DNA of 5,888 nucleotides, from assembly GCA_027294925.1 (NCBI GenBank), contig JAPULM010000458.1, positions 1-5,888 of the forward strand, given 5' to 3'. This DNA comes from a bacterium. GTDB taxonomy: Bacteria; Tectomicrobia; Entotheonellia; Entotheonellales; Entotheonellaceae. The notes beneath the pieces were generated by a model. The model was not told the origin of the DNA, ran no database searches, and worked only from the letters and a program-made list of their open reading frames with translations. This document shows, piece by piece, positions 4,519-5,888 of this stretch. Position 1 is the first letter of the stretch, and each line of letters opens with the position of its first letter. Position numbers and translations under genes: made by a program.

Positions 4519-5888
4519 ATGCGTGTGGTTCTGATTTCCACCTATGAGATCGGGCGCCAGCCGTTTGGTCTCGCCTCACCGGCCGCCTGGTTGCGGCGAG
4601 CCGGTGCTACGGTCGATTGTCAGGACCTATCCCAGGGGCCGCTCTATGAAGCGGATGTTATCGCAGCTGATCTGGTGGCGTTCTACGTGCCGATGCACAC
4701 CGCCACCCGCATTGCCGCGCCTGTGGTGCAACGGGTAAAAGCGCTGAATCCAACAGCGCATTTGTGTTGCTACGGTCTGTATGCACCCATGAACGAAGCC
4801 TATCTGCGTGGCCTTGGCGTCGATACCCTCCTGGGCGGCGAGTTCGAGACCGGCCTGGTGCATTTGGTTGGCCGTTTGCAGAGCGCCCAGCCACAGCCGA
4901 TGACGCAACCCGAACCGCTGGTATCGCTTGAGCGGCAGCAGTTTTTGACACCGGACCGGCAAGGCTTGCCTCCCCTGGACCGCTATGCACGATTGGTGCT
5001 TGGCGATGAGCTCCGTGTGGTGGGCTATACGGAAGCCAGCCGTGGCTGCAAGCATGTCTGTCGGCACTGTCCCATTGTACCGGTCTACAACGGCCGTTTT
5101 CGCATTGTGCAGCGCGACGTGGTATTGCAGGACATCCGGCAACAAGTTGAGTCCGGCGCCGAGCATATAACATTTGGCGACCCGGATTTTTTTAATGGTC
5201 CTGGGCACGCCCTACCACTCGTGCAGGCCTTGCAGCACGCATTCCCCGGCCTGACCTATGACGTCACGATTAAAATCGAACATTTGTTGCGCTATGCTGA
5301 GCATTTGCCGACCTTGCGTGACACCGGCTGCATACTGATTACCAGCGCAGTGGAGGCGGTGCAGGATGATATCTTGCAGCGCCTTGACAAGGGACACACA
5401 TGCCAAGACTTTTTAGAGGCCCTGGCGCTGTGCCGCAGCATGGATATCCCCCTCAATCCCACCTTTGTCGCCTTTACCCCGTGGACAACGCTGGCGTACT
5501 ACCTCGAGCTGCTCACCGTGCTAGCCGAGCAAGGATTGGTCGAGCACGTTGCCCCCATCCAATTGGCCATGCGCCTTCTCATTCCAGCCGGTTCTAAACT
5601 ATTGGAGCTAGCGGATATTCACGCTGTCATTGAGGGATTTGATGATAGTGCCCTGATCTATCGGTGGCGGCATGCTGATTTGCGGGTCGACCGATTGTGC
5701 GACGATGTCCTGCAACTGGTGCAGAGTGGTGAGGCCGAGGGTGCCGAGCGGCGCGACCTGTTTACCCGTCTATGGGCAGCCGCCCACCAAGCGGCGGGAC
5801 GCATCATACCGCCCGTGCCGCAAGCGATGGTTGTCACACCCCGTGGTCCGATTCCTTATCTCAATGAGCCCTGGTACTGTTGAGCAGA
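4519..5888 (+). CDS. Cobalamin-binding-domain radical SAM protein, probable CUAEP-tail selenoprotein (3' end cut by the window)
   Basis: This is a B12-binding-type radical SAM protein. Residues 1-125 form a Rossmann-like cobalamin-binding domain, with VPMHTATRIAAPV (57-69) and YGLYAP (85-90); the DxHxxG cobalt-ligand motif is absent. The [4Fe-4S] motif is CxxxCxxC at C177, C181 and C184 (SRGCKHVCRHCP), followed by a TIM-barrel core with TFGDPDFFNG (218-227) and a C-terminal region from about 350 to 454. It should cleave S-adenosylmethionine reductively to start radical chemistry; substrate and product are unknown. Translation reaches C454 and then TGA (5881-5883), GCA and GA. Read as selenocysteine, this gives Cys-Sec-Ala-Glu/Asp, matching the family known to me as CUAEP/CCAEP-tail radical SAM (seleno)proteins. 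I therefore treat the TGA as probably recoded and the gene as continuing past 5888. If TGA is a true stop, the gene ends at 5883 with 454 residues. The start ATG has AAGGAG nine bases upstream and follows yggX by 6 bases. Confidence 0.9.
5881..5883 (+). other. candidate selenocysteine (UGA) codon, Sec455
   Basis: This in-frame TGA follows the codon for C454 and precedes GCA (Ala) and GA, the first two bases of a Glu or Asp codon. The residues C-U-A-(E/D) agree with the CUAEP tail of a radical SAM (seleno)protein family whose other members carry CCAEP. A Cys-Sec pair at the extreme C-terminus would be a redox or metal/selenium-handling motif. A bacterial SECIS hairpin would lie directly downstream, beyond the window, so it cannot be checked here. 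Confidence 0.75.

Noticed and set aside
4627..5208. Minus-strand 193-residue open frame opposite the radical SAM gene
   Set aside because: It lies wholly inside the coding region of a well-supported radical SAM protein and shows no recognisable domain.

Overview
The window looks like a piece of a chromosome from a Gram-negative bacterium of medium G+C content (about 55% by eye). The evidence for a Gram-negative cell is an RND efflux pump with its periplasmic adaptor, and a YggX-type iron-trafficking protein. I cannot place the organism from sequence alone. A tectomicrobial (Entotheonella-like), proteobacterial or similar environmental lineage is a guess. I see no rRNA, tRNA, CRISPR array, insertion sequence or phage gene, and there is no gene-free stretch longer than about 160 bases.

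Layout. On the minus strand, positions 1664 to 1 hold an efflux operon: a membrane-fusion (adaptor) protein, then the start of an RND inner-membrane transporter that runs off the left edge. The two genes share an ATGA overlap. A strong sigma70-type promoter (perfect TTGACA, TACAAT, 16-bp spacer) lies at 1750-1777 and reads leftwards. Diverging from it on the plus strand are an acyl-CoA dehydrogenase (1823-2995) and a single-domain PLP-dependent threonine/serine dehydratase or serine racemase-like enzyme (3090-4055). A hairpin with a T tract follows that second gene. A new transcription unit then begins at an extended -10 promoter near 4147. It holds a YggX/Fe(2+)-trafficking protein (4192-4512) and, 6 bases later, a cobalamin-binding-domain radical SAM protein (from 4519).

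The main point of interest is the 3' end of the radical SAM gene. The reading frame reaches a TGA at 5881-5883 directly after a Cys codon, and the window continues GCA GA. If the TGA is read as selenocysteine, the tail is Cys-Sec-Ala-(Glu/Asp). That matches the C-terminal CUAEP signature of a family known to me as the CUAEP/CCAEP-tail radical SAM (seleno)proteins. The apparent stop is therefore probably a selenocysteine codon, and the true gene end lies just beyond the window. A plain ORF caller would give a 454-residue protein cut off just before its Sec residue.

How the genes work together. The pump pair forms one functional unit, perhaps with an outer-membrane factor outside the window. 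The dehydrogenase and dehydratase are probably co-transcribed but have no obvious shared pathway. The YggX and radical SAM genes appear translationally coupled. This suggests, as inference only, that iron supply or protection of Fe-S clusters by YggX supports an oxygen-sensitive [4Fe-4S] radical SAM enzyme.
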